A stretch of DNA of 64,000 bases from Corynebacterium tuscaniense (GTDB taxonomy: Bacteria > Actinomycetota > Actinomycetes > Mycobacteriales > Mycobacteriaceae), in assembly GCF_008693065.1 (NCBI RefSeq), contig NZ_VXKH01000004.1:1-64000 (forward strand). Reading direction: 5' to 3'. This document shows, piece by piece, positions 22,462 through 32,143 of the stretch; within the stretch, counting starts at the first letter, position 1, and every line of letters begins with the position of its first letter. Position numbers and translations under genes: made by a program. The notes under the pieces were generated by a model. That model saw nothing but the letters and a program-made list of their open reading frames with translations, did not search any database and was not told where the DNA came from.

Positions 22462-23484
22462 ATGAGCGTGATTGCGCCATATGATGCGCTGTTGCTCGAT
22501 CTTGATGGCACCGTATGGGCTGGTGGTAGCGCTATCCCGCACGCGGTTGAGAACATCAATGCGTGTGCGGCGTCGCAGTGCGCCGTGGCCTACGTGACGA
22601 ATAATGCGTCCAAAGGCCCGGATGAGGTAGCTGGCAAGCTCCAAGCCATTGGTCTTGAGGCCACCCCGGCTGATGTATTGACCTCAGCGCAAGCTGCCGT
22701 GGTGCTTGCACAGCGTCACGCGCAGCCCGGCGCGAATGTTCTCGTGGTTGGGGCAGATTCTTTCAAGGAGTTGGTGCGCGACGCAGGGTTTGTCGTTGTG
22801 GACTCCGCTGACGACAATCCGGCGGTGGTTTTGCATGGGCACAATCCGGACACCGGGTGGCGGCAGCTCTCCGAAGCGGCCTTGGCTATCCGCAAGGGCG
22901 CGGTGTACCTGGCCAGTAACTTGGACTCGACTTTGCCTGCGGAGCGTGGATTCATGGTGGGCAATGGTTCCATGGTCGCCGCGGTGACTAATGCCACCGG
23001 TGTTGTGCCTGAAGCTGCCGGCAAACCAGGGCGCGCCATGTTCGATCTGGCGCAGGAAAAGCTTGGCGGGCACAAGCCATTAGTGGTGGGGGACCGCTTG
23101 GATACGGACATCGCCGGTGGTGTGGCAGCGGGGATGGATACCTTGCACGTGCTTACCGGCGTGTCCGGTCCGCGGGCGCTCATTTCTGCACCGATGGAAC
23201 AACGCCCAACATTTATCGCTGAGGATCTGCGTGTGTTGAACAGCTGTGCAGGAGACTTTAGCTCTTTGGCTCCGGCTGCTCAGGGTGGTTTCACCGCAGA
23301 GGTTGAGCAGCAGACTGCCGATGGCGTTGTTATCGTTCTCGATGGTGGCAATGCGGACGCTACATGGCTCCAAGCGCTACGCACTGTTCTGAGTGTGGCT
23401 TGGTCTCTTGAGGGCGCGCCCACAATCATCGATGTGAGGTCAGCTTCCCCTGTGGCAGGTACGGCGATAAAGGCGTGGTGGTAA
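22462..23484 (+). CDS. HAD-superfamily subfamily IIA phosphatase (NagD-like)
   Basis: There are 340 residues. HAD motif I is DLDGTVW with Asp13/Asp15. Motif II is in VTNNASKGPDEV, the Lys motif is GKPGRAMFDLAQ, and motif IV is VVGDRLDTDIAGGVAAGMDTLHVLTGV (quoted only in part: VVGDRLDTDIAGG). The cap domain lies between motifs II and III, as in subfamily IIA. It probably dephosphorylates a sugar or glycerol phosphate. The last 80 residues form an extra C-terminal region not needed for the HAD fold. AGGGGG lies upstream. Confidence 0.85.
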   Translation: MSVIAPYDALLLDLDGTVWAGGSAIPHAVENINACAASQCAVAYVTNNASKGPDEVAGKLQAIGLEATPADVLTSAQAAVVLAQRHAQPGANVLVVGADSFKELVRDAGFVVVDSADDNPAVVLHGHNPDTGWRQLSEAALAIRKGAVYLASNLDSTLPAERGFMVGNGSMVAAVTNATGVVPEAAGKPGRAMFDLAQEKLGGHKPLVVGDRLDTDIAGGVAAGMDTLHVLTGVSGPRALISAPMEQRPTFIAEDLRVLNSCAGDFSSLAPAAQGGFTAEVEQQTADGVVIVLDGGNADATWLQALRTVLSVAWSLEGAPTIIDVRSASPVAGTAIKAWW

Positions 23485-23489
23485 TCCTC

Positions 23490-23675
23490 ATGCAACCTCA
23501 TAACACCCCGGTTCCGAAACCGCGCGATCCCCGTAAGCCTGAGATAACACCGGATGAGTTGTCCACGCGTTTTGAGGCGGTGCTCTCCCGTCCGATGGAT
23601 GATCTGGCTGCCGAGTTGGTTGAGTATGAGGCGGCGTATGAGGTGCTTGCAGAAGCACTCCAGGACCGGGCTTGA
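23490..23675 (+). CDS. Small conserved hypothetical protein between HAD and tlyA
   Basis: There are 61 residues from ATG 23490; GTG codons at 23475 and 23478 would extend it back into the HAD gene. The protein is Pro/charged at the start (NTPVPKPRDPRKPEITPDEL) followed by an amphipathic acidic helix (MDDLAAELVEYEAAYEVLAEAL). It is placed five bases after the HAD gene and twelve before the tlyA start, so it is translated from the same message. No function is recognised; a small adaptor helix is possible. Confidence 0.6.
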   Translation: MQPHNTPVPKPRDPRKPEITPDELSTRFEAVLSRPMDDLAAELVEYEAAYEVLAEALQDRA

Positions 23676-23686
23676 AGGGGACAGGC

Positions 23687-24514
23687 ATGACGCCAGGGCG
23701 GAGACGTTTGGACGCGGAACTCGTGCGCAGAAAGATCGCACGTTCACGCGATCAGGCTGTGGAGTGGATTAAAGCTGGCCGAGTTGAGGTTGGCGGTTTT
23801 GTGGCTCAGAAGCCGGCCACCGTTGTGGAACCGGATGTGTCCATCAAGGTTGCGGAGGCTGACGGAGATGATTGGGCTTCACGCGGAGCCCACAAGTTAC
23901 TTGGGGCACTAGATGCCTTCGAACCCCTTGGCCTCAGTGTTGCTGGTAAACGAGCCCTTGACGCTGGTGCCTCCACCGGCGGGTTTACCGATGTGCTCCT
24001 GGACCATGGTGCAAAAGAAGTCATTGCTGTGGATGTGGGGTATGGCCAGTTAGTGTGGCGTCTGCAAAACGATGAACGCGTGACAGTGTTAGACCGCACC
24101 AATATCAGGCACCTCACCCCAGACATGATGGGCGGGCCCGCGCAGGTGATGGTGGGTGACCTCTCATTCATATCCCTGGAGTTGGTCCTTCCGGCTATCA
24201 CGAACTGCCTAGAAGACGGTGCTGACCTGCTTCCTATGGTGAAGCCACAGTTTGAGGTGGGAAAGGAGCGCCTGGGCAGCGGGGGAGTTGTGCGCTCCCC
24301 GGAACTGAGAGCAGAGGTGACCTTGGGGGTCGCGCAATTCGCTCATACTTTAGGCCTAAGTTGTCGCGCTGCAGTGGCTTCTCCGCTTCCTGGGCCGAGT
24401 GGGAACGTAGAATACTTCCTATGGCTGGTTAAGGATGATGTCCACAGCGCCCCGAGCGATGGCGAGTTGGCCGCTATGATTCAGCGGGCAGTAGAGGAAG
24501 GACCGAAAAACTAA
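23687..24514 (+). CDS. tlyA: TlyA-family rRNA 2'-O-methyltransferase
   Basis: There are 275 residues from ATG 23687 with AAGGGGACAGG just upstream; a TTG at 23672 is also open. The N-terminal S4 domain (RRLDAELVRRKIARSRDQAV, then AGRVEVGG) is followed by an FtsJ-type Rossmann methyltransferase. The latter has SAM loop ALDAGASTGGFTDVLLDHGA (in part GASTGGFT), and VGDLSFISLELV and KPQFEVGKE. Mycobacterial TlyA modifies 16S and 23S rRNA cytidines, and loss gives capreomycin resistance. The same target is inferred. The stop overlaps the nadK start by one base. Confidence 0.9.
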   Translation: MTPGRRRLDAELVRRKIARSRDQAVEWIKAGRVEVGGFVAQKPATVVEPDVSIKVAEADGDDWASRGAHKLLGALDAFEPLGLSVAGKRALDAGASTGGFTDVLLDHGAKEVIAVDVGYGQLVWRLQNDERVTVLDRTNIRHLTPDMMGGPAQVMVGDLSFISLELVLPAITNCLEDGADLLPMVKPQFEVGKERLGSGGVVRSPELRAEVTLGVAQFAHTLGLSCRAAVASPLPGPSGNVEYFLWLVKDDVHSAPSDGELAAMIQRAVEEGPKN

Positions 24515-25470
24515 TGGCTACAAGCAGTGACCGTGCTGTTCTTTTGGTGCCCCATACTCGCCGTGAAGGCAACATTGCTTCTGCTGCCCGAGCAACTGAG
24601 CTGCTGCTTGAGGCCGGCTTCACTGTCCGTTTGTTGGGTGATGAGGAATTGCCTTACGCCGGTAACTACCCGGCTTTGGATGAGCTATGCCGAGTTGAAC
24701 CGGATGATCATGCTGCGGAAGGGTGTGAGCTTGTCCTCGTCCTTGGCGGTGATGGAACGTTCCTGCGAGCTGCTGGTTTTGCCCGCGCCCAGGATGTGCC
24801 TGTCTTGGGCATCAACTTGGGCCACATTGGCTTCTTGGCAGAGTGGGAAGAAGATAGCCTGGAAACCGCTATCCGTCGCGTCATCGACCGCGAGTACTCG
24901 CTAAATAGCCGCATGACCATTGATGTCACTGTTCATGACCATAACAATGATTTAGTGGGCACTGGTTGGGCTCTGAACGAGGCTAGCTTGGAGAACTTGG
25001 ATCGTCGTGGTGTCCTGGATGCGATCCTTGAAGTTGATCTTCGCCCGGTGAGCTCCTTTGGTTGCGATGGTGTGCTGATTTCCACCCCGACGGGTTCAAC
25101 GGCCTACGCGTTCTCCGCCGGAGGCCCTATTTTGTGGCCAGAGTTGGATGCAATTCTGGTCGTGCCGAATAACGCGCACGCGCTGTTTACTAAGCCCCTC
25201 GTGGTGTCGCCTAGTTCCAAGGTCGCGGTTGAGTCCCTGATCACTACCACGCCAGCCGATGTCGTGCTGGATGGTTTCCGCCACCTGGAAATGCCACCTG
25301 GTTCGCGCCTTGAAGTTGTTCGTGGCGAGCGCCCGGTGCGTCTCGTGCGCCTGGACGATAGACCATTCACGGACCGTTTGGTGAGCAAGTTGCACCTGCC
25401 GGTCAATGGCTGGCGCGGTCCTGTGGTCAAGGATGATTTCTCTTACGCCGATAACGTGACGCAACGGTAG
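24514..25470 (+). CDS. nadK: NAD kinase
   Basis: There are 318 residues. It makes NADP from NAD using ATP or polyphosphate. The GGDGT motif is in LVLGGDGTFLRA, and NLGHIGFLAEW and STPTGSTAYAFSAGGPI are the conserved nucleotide-binding loops. TAATG couples it to tlyA, and recN follows after four bases. The tlyA-nadK-recN order is conserved in actinobacteria. Confidence 0.96.
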   Translation: MATSSDRAVLLVPHTRREGNIASAARATELLLEAGFTVRLLGDEELPYAGNYPALDELCRVEPDDHAAEGCELVLVLGGDGTFLRAAGFARAQDVPVLGINLGHIGFLAEWEEDSLETAIRRVIDREYSLNSRMTIDVTVHDHNNDLVGTGWALNEASLENLDRRGVLDAILEVDLRPVSSFGCDGVLISTPTGSTAYAFSAGGPILWPELDAILVVPNNAHALFTKPLVVSPSSKVAVESLITTTPADVVLDGFRHLEMPPGSRLEVVRGERPVRLVRLDDRPFTDRLVSKLHLPVNGWRGPVVKDDFSYADNVTQR

Positions 25471-25474
25471 GTCT

Positions 25475-27205
25475 ATGCTCACCGAAATCACTATCGATAA
25501 CCTTGGCGTTATCCCGCATTCATCCGTCGAATTCTCACCGGGTCTCAATGTCCTCACCGGTGAGACCGGTGCGGGTAAAACAATGGTTGTTACCGGTTTA
25601 CGTTTGCTCACCGGGGGCCGTGCAGATGCGTCGAAGGTGCGCACTGGGGCTGCGCAAGCCACTGTTGAAGGTGCCTTCAGCACGAACATGCTTATCGACG
25701 ATGCTCTGGCCGCCATCACCGCCATCACCGACGAGGCCGGGGCGCAACCGGATGAGAACGGTGAATACCTTATAGCCCGCTCGGTGAAAGCTTCTGGCCG
25801 TTCCCGTGCGCACCTTGGTGGCCGAACAGTCCCGGCGGCAACTCTGGCAGAGTTCACCTCGCACTTATTGACTATTCACGGTCAGAATGATCAGCTCCGC
25901 CTGCTTGCGCCAGCAGAACAACTCGCTGCATTGGATGCGTTTGACCCGGCGATTGCTCCGTTGAAGGAGCGCTACCGTAAGGCTTACACGCAGTGGCGCG
26001 CGACGTCGAAGGATCTGCGAGAAAGAACAGAGAAGCGCCGTGAGTTGGCCCAAGAAGTTGATCGGCTCCAATTCGCCGTCGAAGAAATTGATGGCATTGA
26101 TCCCCAAGAGGGGGAAGACACCGATCTGGTAGCAACGATCAACCGCTTGCAGGACGTGGATGCGTTGCGCGCATCTGCGCTTGGTGCACTCGTGGACATC
26201 GATGGGGCGGAGGCTGCTGGCGACTACGGGGCTGGTGCTGAAAGCACCGATCCTGCTTCCACGCTTATTGGCCAAGCTGCATCATCTTTGCAGCAAGCAA
26301 GCGATGGTCATCTGCGTGAGCTAGGGAGCCAGTTGGCGGATGTCGCGGCGGTGCTTACGGATGTCTCCGGTGAACTCGGTACGTTCTTGTCTGATCTGCC
26401 GAGTGATCCGGATGAGTTGGAACGGTTACTCCAACGCCAGCAGGAGCTTAAAACCCTCACACGTAAATATGCCCCCGATATCGCAGGTGTGCTCGCTTGG
26501 CGTGCGAAGGCAGCAAAACGCTTAACCTCGATTGATACCTCTGCGGAGGCGATCGAGGAGTTGAAGAAGCGCGTTGCAGCCAGCGAAAAAGAAACGACTA
26601 CTGCAGCGAAAGCCCTCACTAAAGCGCGTACCTCCGCAGCGAAAGCGTTGGAAAAGGCGGTGACCGAGGAGCTGCGTGGGCTGGCGATGCCGAAAGCGCG
26701 GATAACCGTGGCCGTCGATAAGCAAGAATTCGACCGTAACGGTGCGGACAGCGTTGAGTTGCGATTAGCGCCGAATGATGCGCTTGAGCCACAACCCTTG
26801 GCATCCAGTGCTTCAGGTGGTGAGCTTTCTCGCGTCATGCTTGCCTTGGAGGTCATTCTGTCCAGCAAACAGGGTGGTGCAACGTTGGTTTTTGATGAGG
26901 TGGATGCCGGTGTCGGTGGCCGTGCTGCTGTCGAGATTGGGCGACGCCTAGCCCGCTTAGCGCAAAACAACCAGGTCATTGTGGTCACACACCTGCCACA
27001 GGTTGCCGCATATGCCACAACCCACCTGCATGTGTCCAAGAACGTGGGGGATGAATCCGTGACTTCGGGCGTAGACGTCCTTGAAGGTGATGCCCGGATC
27101 GATGAGCTCGCTCGGATGCTCGCCGGCATGGATGATTCTGAGACGGGTCGTGCACACGCTACCGAGCTTATGAAGCGAGCCCAGACTGAGATCGCTTCAT
27201 TCTAA
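25475..27205 (+). CDS. recN: DNA repair protein RecN
   Basis: There are 576 residues of an SMC-like ATPase acting in double-strand break repair. Walker A is GETGAGKT (29-36). A long coiled-coil middle (residues about 150-400, Glu/Lys/Leu/Arg rich) separates it from the signature SASGGELSRVMLALE and Walker B LVFDEVDAGVGG. VTHLPQVAAYA is the D/H-loop region. The start ATG has only a weak site. The length matches the family. Confidence 0.96.
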   Translation: MLTEITIDNLGVIPHSSVEFSPGLNVLTGETGAGKTMVVTGLRLLTGGRADASKVRTGAAQATVEGAFSTNMLIDDALAAITAITDEAGAQPDENGEYLIARSVKASGRSRAHLGGRTVPAATLAEFTSHLLTIHGQNDQLRLLAPAEQLAALDAFDPAIAPLKERYRKAYTQWRATSKDLRERTEKRRELAQEVDRLQFAVEEIDGIDPQEGEDTDLVATINRLQDVDALRASALGALVDIDGAEAAGDYGAGAESTDPASTLIGQAASSLQQASDGHLRELGSQLADVAAVLTDVSGELGTFLSDLPSDPDELERLLQRQQELKTLTRKYAPDIAGVLAWRAKAAKRLTSIDTSAEAIEELKKRVAASEKETTTAAKALTKARTSAAKALEKAVTEELRGLAMPKARITVAVDKQEFDRNGADSVELRLAPNDALEPQPLASSASGGELSRVMLALEVILSSKQGGATLVFDEVDAGVGGRAAVEIGRRLARLAQNNQVIVVTHLPQVAAYATTHLHVSKNVGDESVTSGVDVLEGDARIDELARMLAGMDDSETGRAHATELMKRAQTEIASF

Positions 27206-27271
27206 AAAGAGGGCAGTTCTTACAGCGCGCCTCCACCAATAAAGCTGGTTGATGCAGCAAGATCGCGTGTT

Positions 27272-28495
27272 ATGAGCTCTACTTCCAACGCCTCCGCGAC
27301 GAAAGAACCTACCCCTCAGAAGGTTGGCTTTCCCAATGTCTCAATCCATGCACACCTGCGCGATTGCACACCGCAGGGAAAGGGCCTGCGCAAGTTCAAC
27401 GCGGGCGATATTGCCGTGGTGGATGCGCCGGACTTGACTCGTCGTGAGGCGCAGGCGCTGCTTCGGAAGCGCCCGGCAGCTGTTGTGAACATTGGAAAGT
27501 TCTCTACCGGCAACATTCCTAACTATGGGCCACAACTCTTGCTGGACGCCAACATCCCGCTGTATGAGGAGGCTGGCGCTGCTACGCGCGAGTACTTCCG
27601 TGATGGCAAAAAAGCAACGCTTGCCCCTAACGGTGATGTCATCGTGGGTAAGAAGGTGATCGCGCAGGCGACGTATCTGAGTCGCGACAACGCTAACAAA
27701 GTTTTTGATACCGCTCAGCGCACCCTCGTTGACAATATGGAAGCTTACTTTGGCAACAGCATCGAGTTCATTCATTCCGAATCGCCGCTGCTTGTCGACG
27801 GCGTCGGAGTCCCCGAGCTCGGCGATGTCATGGATGGCCAGAAAGTCCTCATTGTTGCTCCCACCCCCGATGCGCGTGAGCGAGTGAGGAATCTACGAAA
27901 CTTCATCCGCGAGTACCGTCCCGTAATCATCGGTGTTGGTAGTGCTGCTGACACGTTGCTGGATTTGGGTTACGCCTGCGAGTTCATCGTCGGCGATCCG
28001 GCCGATATCTCCACGGATGCGCTGCGTGGCGACGCACGTGTGATCCTGCCGGCAGACCCGGACGGGCACGCCGCTGGGCTTGAGCGCATCCAGGATCTTG
28101 GCGTTGGCGCGGTGACATTCCCCGCAGCCGCTGATTCGGCTATGGACTTGGCTATTTTGCTGGCTGTCTTCCACGACGCTGAAACAATTGTCACCGTCGG
28201 TGACCTCGTCGATCTGGACCGTATCTTCGCCAACGACTTAGCAGCCTCCCCAGCCGCAATGCTCACTCGCCTCAAAGCGGGGAATCGCATTGTGGAATCC
28301 ACGGTGGTTGAGAACCTGTACAAGACCAGCTCTGGTTCTGGTGCGGCATGGGCCTGGGCAATTCTTGGCCTGTTCGTGGCAATCGCAACAGTGGTCCTCA
28401 TTGTCGGTTTCATGGGTAACGGCACGTTCGTTGACAACCTCGCCGACACGTGGGACAACTTCGCCCTGACCGTCCGGAACCTTTTTAACCGCTAG
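27272..28495 (+). CDS. steA: SteA-like putative cytokinetic protein
   Basis: There are 407 residues. The body is alpha/beta with GVGVPELGDVMDGQKVLIVAP (in part) and VIIGVGSAADTLLDLGY, related to thiamin pyrophosphokinase-like folds. One C-terminal membrane helix follows (WAWAILGLFVAIATVVLIVGF) with a short tail. In C. glutamicum the SteA/SteB pair acts in cell separation and connects to the peptidoglycan hydrolase RipA. The adjacent SteB-like gene 15 bases downstream supports the assignment. It lies downstream of recN, as in related genomes. Confidence 0.8.
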   Translation: MSSTSNASATKEPTPQKVGFPNVSIHAHLRDCTPQGKGLRKFNAGDIAVVDAPDLTRREAQALLRKRPAAVVNIGKFSTGNIPNYGPQLLLDANIPLYEEAGAATREYFRDGKKATLAPNGDVIVGKKVIAQATYLSRDNANKVFDTAQRTLVDNMEAYFGNSIEFIHSESPLLVDGVGVPELGDVMDGQKVLIVAPTPDARERVRNLRNFIREYRPVIIGVGSAADTLLDLGYACEFIVGDPADISTDALRGDARVILPADPDGHAAGLERIQDLGVGAVTFPAAADSAMDLAILLAVFHDAETIVTVGDLVDLDRIFANDLAASPAAMLTRLKAGNRIVESTVVENLYKTSSGSGAAWAWAILGLFVAIATVVLIVGFMGNGTFVDNLADTWDNFALTVRNLFNR

Positions 28496-28510
28496 AAGGG
28501 GTGCAACAAC

Positions 28511-29509
28511 ATGTCGAAAAAGAAGACAGGCAGTGCTGGATTGGTTGCCAGTGGCCTCGCATGGGGGCTTGCGGGTGGACTCGCACTGGGCACCCTCGTG
28601 GTTGCTCCCTCCCTAGCACCGATTTCTGATTACGCGTTTAACAACATCGACTCCACCAGCGGGGGCGGCGCCGAGAAAAACGAGCAGGAGGGCGAGGCCC
28701 CAGGTAACCCGGAGGCGAACTCCGCTAACGCTCTTCTGGCCGGCCACTCCACGCGCATCGTGGAAAGCACGTTGGAGCAGCGCCCCTACATCATCGTACG
28801 TGCCCCGAACGCAGATGAGGAGGATGTGAAGGCCATCGAAGCTCTCGCTCAGCAGGCGGGCGCCACGGCTGCGGGAGAAATCTTCCTGACGGACAAGTTC
28901 CTCTCTCAAGACGGAGCCGATGAGCTGCGCTCCATCATCGCGAATACTCTTCCAGCCGGTGCTCAGCTGTCAGTGGATAATCAGGCACCAGGCATCCATG
29001 CCGGTGAGTCCCTGGGGAGCGCGTTGATGTTCGATGTAGAGAAAAATGAGCCGATTGCAACGGTTGAAGACCGTGCTTTGGTTTTACACGCGCTGCGTGA
29101 TGCTGGATTCATCGAATACGCTGACGGCACCATAACCCCGGCGCAGGGCATCATCGTGGTAACCGGCGGGAGTGTTGAGGAAGGCGAGGGCACCCAGGAC
29201 GATGCGGAAGCCTTTGCCGCCACAGTCCTGGCTGATTTTGTCCAGGGGTTGGACTCCCGCGGGGGTGCTGTTGTGCTCTCTGGTCGCCGCGGGGCAGCAG
29301 CGCCGCATGGTTCCATTGAGCTCATTCGTTCCAATGCTGAGGCGAGTGCTGCAGTATCTACCGTGGATTCGGTCGACACCGAGACCGGGCGCATCTCCAC
29401 CATCCTCGCACTAGCGGAGCAGCTCAACGATAAGTCCGGTGCCTACGGGGCAGCCTCGAATGCGCAGGCACCAGCGCCGGAACGTCCGCGCACTGAGCCA
29501 GCTGAATAA
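28511..29509 (+). CDS. steB: SteB-like membrane protein (MctB/copper-transporter family)
   Basis: There are 332 residues: one N-terminal membrane helix (GLVASGLAWGLAGGLALGTLVVAPSL, in part), a polar Glu/Asn/Gly linker, then an extracytoplasmic alpha/beta domain (RPYIIVRAPNADEEDVKAI and GIIVVTGGS). Automatic annotation calls this family copper transporter after mycobacterial MctB, but no metal-binding cluster (Met/Cys/His) is visible here. Pairing with SteA favours a division role. The C-terminus is Pro/Ala-rich. Confidence 0.8.
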   Translation: MSKKKTGSAGLVASGLAWGLAGGLALGTLVVAPSLAPISDYAFNNIDSTSGGGAEKNEQEGEAPGNPEANSANALLAGHSTRIVESTLEQRPYIIVRAPNADEEDVKAIEALAQQAGATAAGEIFLTDKFLSQDGADELRSIIANTLPAGAQLSVDNQAPGIHAGESLGSALMFDVEKNEPIATVEDRALVLHALRDAGFIEYADGTITPAQGIIVVTGGSVEEGEGTQDDAEAFAATVLADFVQGLDSRGGAVVLSGRRGAAAPHGSIELIRSNAEASAAVSTVDSVDTETGRISTILALAEQLNDKSGAYGAASNAQAPAPERPRTEPAE

Positions 29510-29549
29510 AACAAAGGATCCGGCCCGAACTGTGCCTCCGCGCTGGGCT

Positions 29550-29555
29550 TAGATT
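29550..29555 (+). promoter_or_regulatory. -10 box of a leaderless promoter for the Nudix gene
   Basis: TAGATT lies 6 bases before the ATG at 29562 with no Shine-Dalgarno between, so the message probably starts at the start codon. The preceding 40 bases hold no clear -35. Confidence 0.5.
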
Positions 29556-29561
29556 GGTGTT

Positions 29562-30236
29562 ATGACTTCCCACTCACAATCACAGCGACACGAATTCAGT
29601 GTGACTAGCTCTGAGCTGCTGGTGGACGCACCTATTGTGGCGCTCCGCCGTGACTCCGTGACCATGCCGGGTGGTGGCAGCGCTCACCGCGAGATCGTAG
29701 AACATTTTGGGGCTGTTGCTGTTGTCGCTGTGGATAATCAAAATCGCATTGCACTCGTGGAGCAATACCGTCATAGCGTAGGTCGGCGTTTGTGGGAACT
29801 TCCCGCAGGTTTGTTGGACGTTGCGGGTGATAGCGAATTGACCACAGCGAAACGTGAACTGGTGGAAGAAGCCGGACTCAAGGCGCAGGACTGGTCACTC
29901 CTGCTTGACCTGGCCACCTCCCCGGGTTTCGCCGAGGAAGCTGTACGTGTATTCATGGCTACTCGTTTGAGTGAGGTTGAACGCCCACCAGCTGAAGATG
30001 AAGAAGCAGATATGGGCTTCACGTGGATGCACATTGAGGACGCACGAGAAGCCGTCATGTCCGGCCGGATTGTGAACTCGATTGCCGTTGCTGGGATTCT
30101 CTCTGCGGCAGATGTACTTTCAGGACAGTCCAAAACCCGGCCCATCGACACACCGTTTGAGGTGCGACCCACGCATTTGGCCAAACGGCGTCAGCGCCAA
30201 GGCGTACAACCGGACATGAAAAAGATCGGACAGTAG
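29562..30236 (+). CDS. Nudix hydrolase, ADP-ribose pyrophosphatase type
   Basis: There are 224 residues. The Nudix box is in [20 protein letters not shown] followed by VEEAGL; the catalytic RELVEEAG core is intact, but the first conserved Glu of the box is Asp here. [17 protein letters not shown] before it is typical for ADP-sugar pyrophosphatases, which split ADP-ribose to AMP and ribose phosphate. Its stop overlaps the xerD GTG by one base, the same order as in mycobacteria. Confidence 0.85.
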   Translation: MTSHSQSQRHEFSVTSSELLVDAPIVALRRDSVTMPGGGSAHREIVEHFGAVAVVAVDNQNRIALVEQYRHSVGRRLWELPAGLLDVAGDSELTTAKRELVEEAGLKAQDWSLLLDLATSPGFAEEAVRVFMATRLSEVERPPAEDEEADMGFTWMHIEDAREAVMSGRIVNSIAVAGILSAADVLSGQSKTRPIDTPFEVRPTHLAKRRQRQGVQPDMKKIGQ

Positions 30237-31141
30237 TGAAAGCACAGGCTGTTGGTCAACTGTGGCTTGATCACCTCGCTGTGGAGAGAGGTGTTTCGGA
30301 GAACACGCTGAGCAATTACCGTCGTGATGTTAAGCGCTATGTTTGTTGGCTCGAGCACGCCGGTAAAACGGACCTCGTATCGGTGACTACAGCGGATCTC
30401 GAGGCCTATGTCGCGGATCTGCGCCGCGGCGATGAGCACCGGAAACCACTCGCGGCATCCTCCACGAACCGGGCGCTCGTTGTTGCCAGAGGCCTGCACA
30501 AATTCGCCACCGTTGAAGGCATCGTTATTGCGGACGTTGCGGCACGCGTGTCTCCGCCGAAACAAGGTGACAAGCTGCCAGACACTTTGAGTATTGATGA
30601 GGTGAGCAAACTTCTCGACGATTGCCCGACCGATACCCCCATCCAATTGCGGGACAAAGCGTTGTTGGAGATTCTTTATGCCACGGGAGCGCGTGTTTCG
30701 GAGGTGCTGGGGTTGGTTGTGGATGATGTCTCCCAGATGCCTGGGTACATCAAGGTCACTGGAAAAGGGGATAAGCAACGCATCATCCCGGTGGGGCGCA
30801 CAGCGAATCACGTTTTAGATGCCTACTTGGTGCGCGGACGTCCTGCGCTATCGCAGGGCAAAACTCATGCGTTGTTTTTGAATAAGCGTGGGGGAGCGCT
30901 GTCACGTCAGAGCACGTGGACAATTATCAAGGATGCGGCTTCACGCGCGGGGATTGCAAAGGAAGTCTCACCACACACGCTGCGCCATTCCTTTGCAACA
31001 CACCTTCTTGAGGGTGGGGCAGACGTCCGTACGGTCCAGGAGCTACTCGGTCACGCCAGTGTGACAACAACGCAGATCTATACTCATGTCACTCCAGAGA
31101 ACTTGCGTGAAGTCTGGCGCACCGCGCACCCGCGTTCCTAA
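30236..31141 (+). CDS. xerD: Tyrosine recombinase XerD
   Basis: There are 301 residues. The N-terminal SAM-like core-binding domain (residues 1-105) is followed by the catalytic domain with the full set of residues: Arg153 in [11 protein letters not shown], His247/Arg250 in HTLRH, His273 in [10 protein letters not shown], and the nucleophile Tyr282. With XerC it resolves chromosome dimers at dif. A dif-like sequence lies in this same window at 62889-62916. GTG start, one-base overlap with the Nudix gene. Confidence 0.93.
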   Translation: MKAQAVGQLWLDHLAVERGVSENTLSNYRRDVKRYVCWLEHAGKTDLVSVTTADLEAYVADLRRGDEHRKPLAASSTNRALVVARGLHKFATVEGIVIADVAARVSPPKQGDKLPDTLSIDEVSKLLDDCPTDTPIQLRDKALLEILYATGARVSEVLGLVVDDVSQMPGYIKVTGKGDKQRIIPVGRTANHVLDAYLVRGRPALSQGKTHALFLNKRGGALSRQSTWTIIKDAASRAGIAKEVSPHTLRHSFATHLLEGGADVRTVQELLGHASVTTTQIYTHVTPENLREVWRTAHPRS

Positions 31142-31198
31142 ACCACTCCGAAAACACGGCGATCAGACGCATTACGCGGTAAATAACACCTGTGTAAG

Positions 31199-32122
31199 AT
31201 GACGGACAGTAATGTTTTGGTCGACCTGATGATGAAGGGCGGGACCGTGGCAGACGAAGGACTCTTCGATGCGGAGCAGGCGGCAGTCGGACTGACTGGA
31301 CGCCCACTGCGCGATCTCCCTCAGCCGGAGCCACTGGAGAAGCATGGCCCGGCCACGATCATTTCTATGGTCAACCAAAAAGGTGGAGTGGGTAAGACCA
31401 CCTCATCCATCAATCTCGGTGCCTGCCTTGCGGAGCAGGGCCGAAAGGTTCTACTAGTTGACCTGGACCCGCAAGGCGCTTTGTCCGCTGGTCTTGGAGT
31501 CACTCAAGATGAGGATCAAGTCACGGTATATGACTTGATGTTGGACAATACCTCCACAATCCACTCCGCTATTAAGCACACGAATGTGCCTGGCCTCGAT
31601 CTCGTGCCGGCCAATATCGATCTGTCAGCGGCTGAAATCCAGTTGGTTAATGAGGTTGGCCGTGAACAAACCCTCGGCCGTGCACTGCGCCCGGTGCGCG
31701 GGGAGTATGACTTCATCATCATTGACTGCCAGCCGTCGTTAGGTTTGCTAACCGTGAATGCGCTTGCGTGTTCCCAAGGCGTCATCATCCCGATGGAGTG
31801 CGAGTACTTCTCCCTGCGTGGGTTGGCTCTACTGGCGGATACCGTGGAGAAAGTCCGTGACCGTATCAATTTTGACTTGGACATCGTAGGCATCCTGGTC
31901 ACCATGTTTGACCGCCGTACCACGCATGCTCGTGAAGTCATGGAACGTGTAGTAGAGGTCTTCGGCGACCGTGTCTTTGACACAGTGATTACCCGTACCG
32001 TTCGCTTTCCGGAAACCTCAGTTGCCGGTGAACCAATTATTACGTGGGCGCCTAACTCCCCGGGTGCGGAACAATACCGGCGTCTGGCGCTAGAGGTCAT
32101 CGAGCGCGCGTCCCAGCACTAG
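31199..32122 (+). CDS. ParA-family ATPase of the xerD-scpAB cluster
   Basis: There are 307 residues. A variable N-terminus of about 50 residues precedes the deviant Walker A KGGVGKTT (61-68). LLVDLDPQGALSAGLG and IIDCQPSLGLLT are the Walker A' and B regions. It is a second, non-oriC ParA type, found upstream of scpA in actinobacteria, and probably acts in DNA segregation. The start is uncertain: TAAGAT, a good -10 box, overlaps ATG 31199, so translation could begin at 31229 or 31232 (tandem ATGs) or at a GTG about residue 17. Any of these keeps the ATPase whole. Confidence 0.85.
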   Translation: MTDSNVLVDLMMKGGTVADEGLFDAEQAAVGLTGRPLRDLPQPEPLEKHGPATIISMVNQKGGVGKTTSSINLGACLAEQGRKVLLVDLDPQGALSAGLGVTQDEDQVTVYDLMLDNTSTIHSAIKHTNVPGLDLVPANIDLSAAEIQLVNEVGREQTLGRALRPVRGEYDFIIIDCQPSLGLLTVNALACSQGVIIPMECEYFSLRGLALLADTVEKVRDRINFDLDIVGILVTMFDRRTTHAREVMERVVEVFGDRVFDTVITRTVRFPETSVAGEPIITWAPNSPGAEQYRRLALEVIERASQH

Positions 32123-32143
32123 TAAGGGAGCCGTTGATCGGGC

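Noticed and set aside
28511-29509. Copper transporter function for the SteB-like protein
   Set aside because: There are no Met, Cys or His clusters for copper, and pairing with the SteA-like gene points to a division role.
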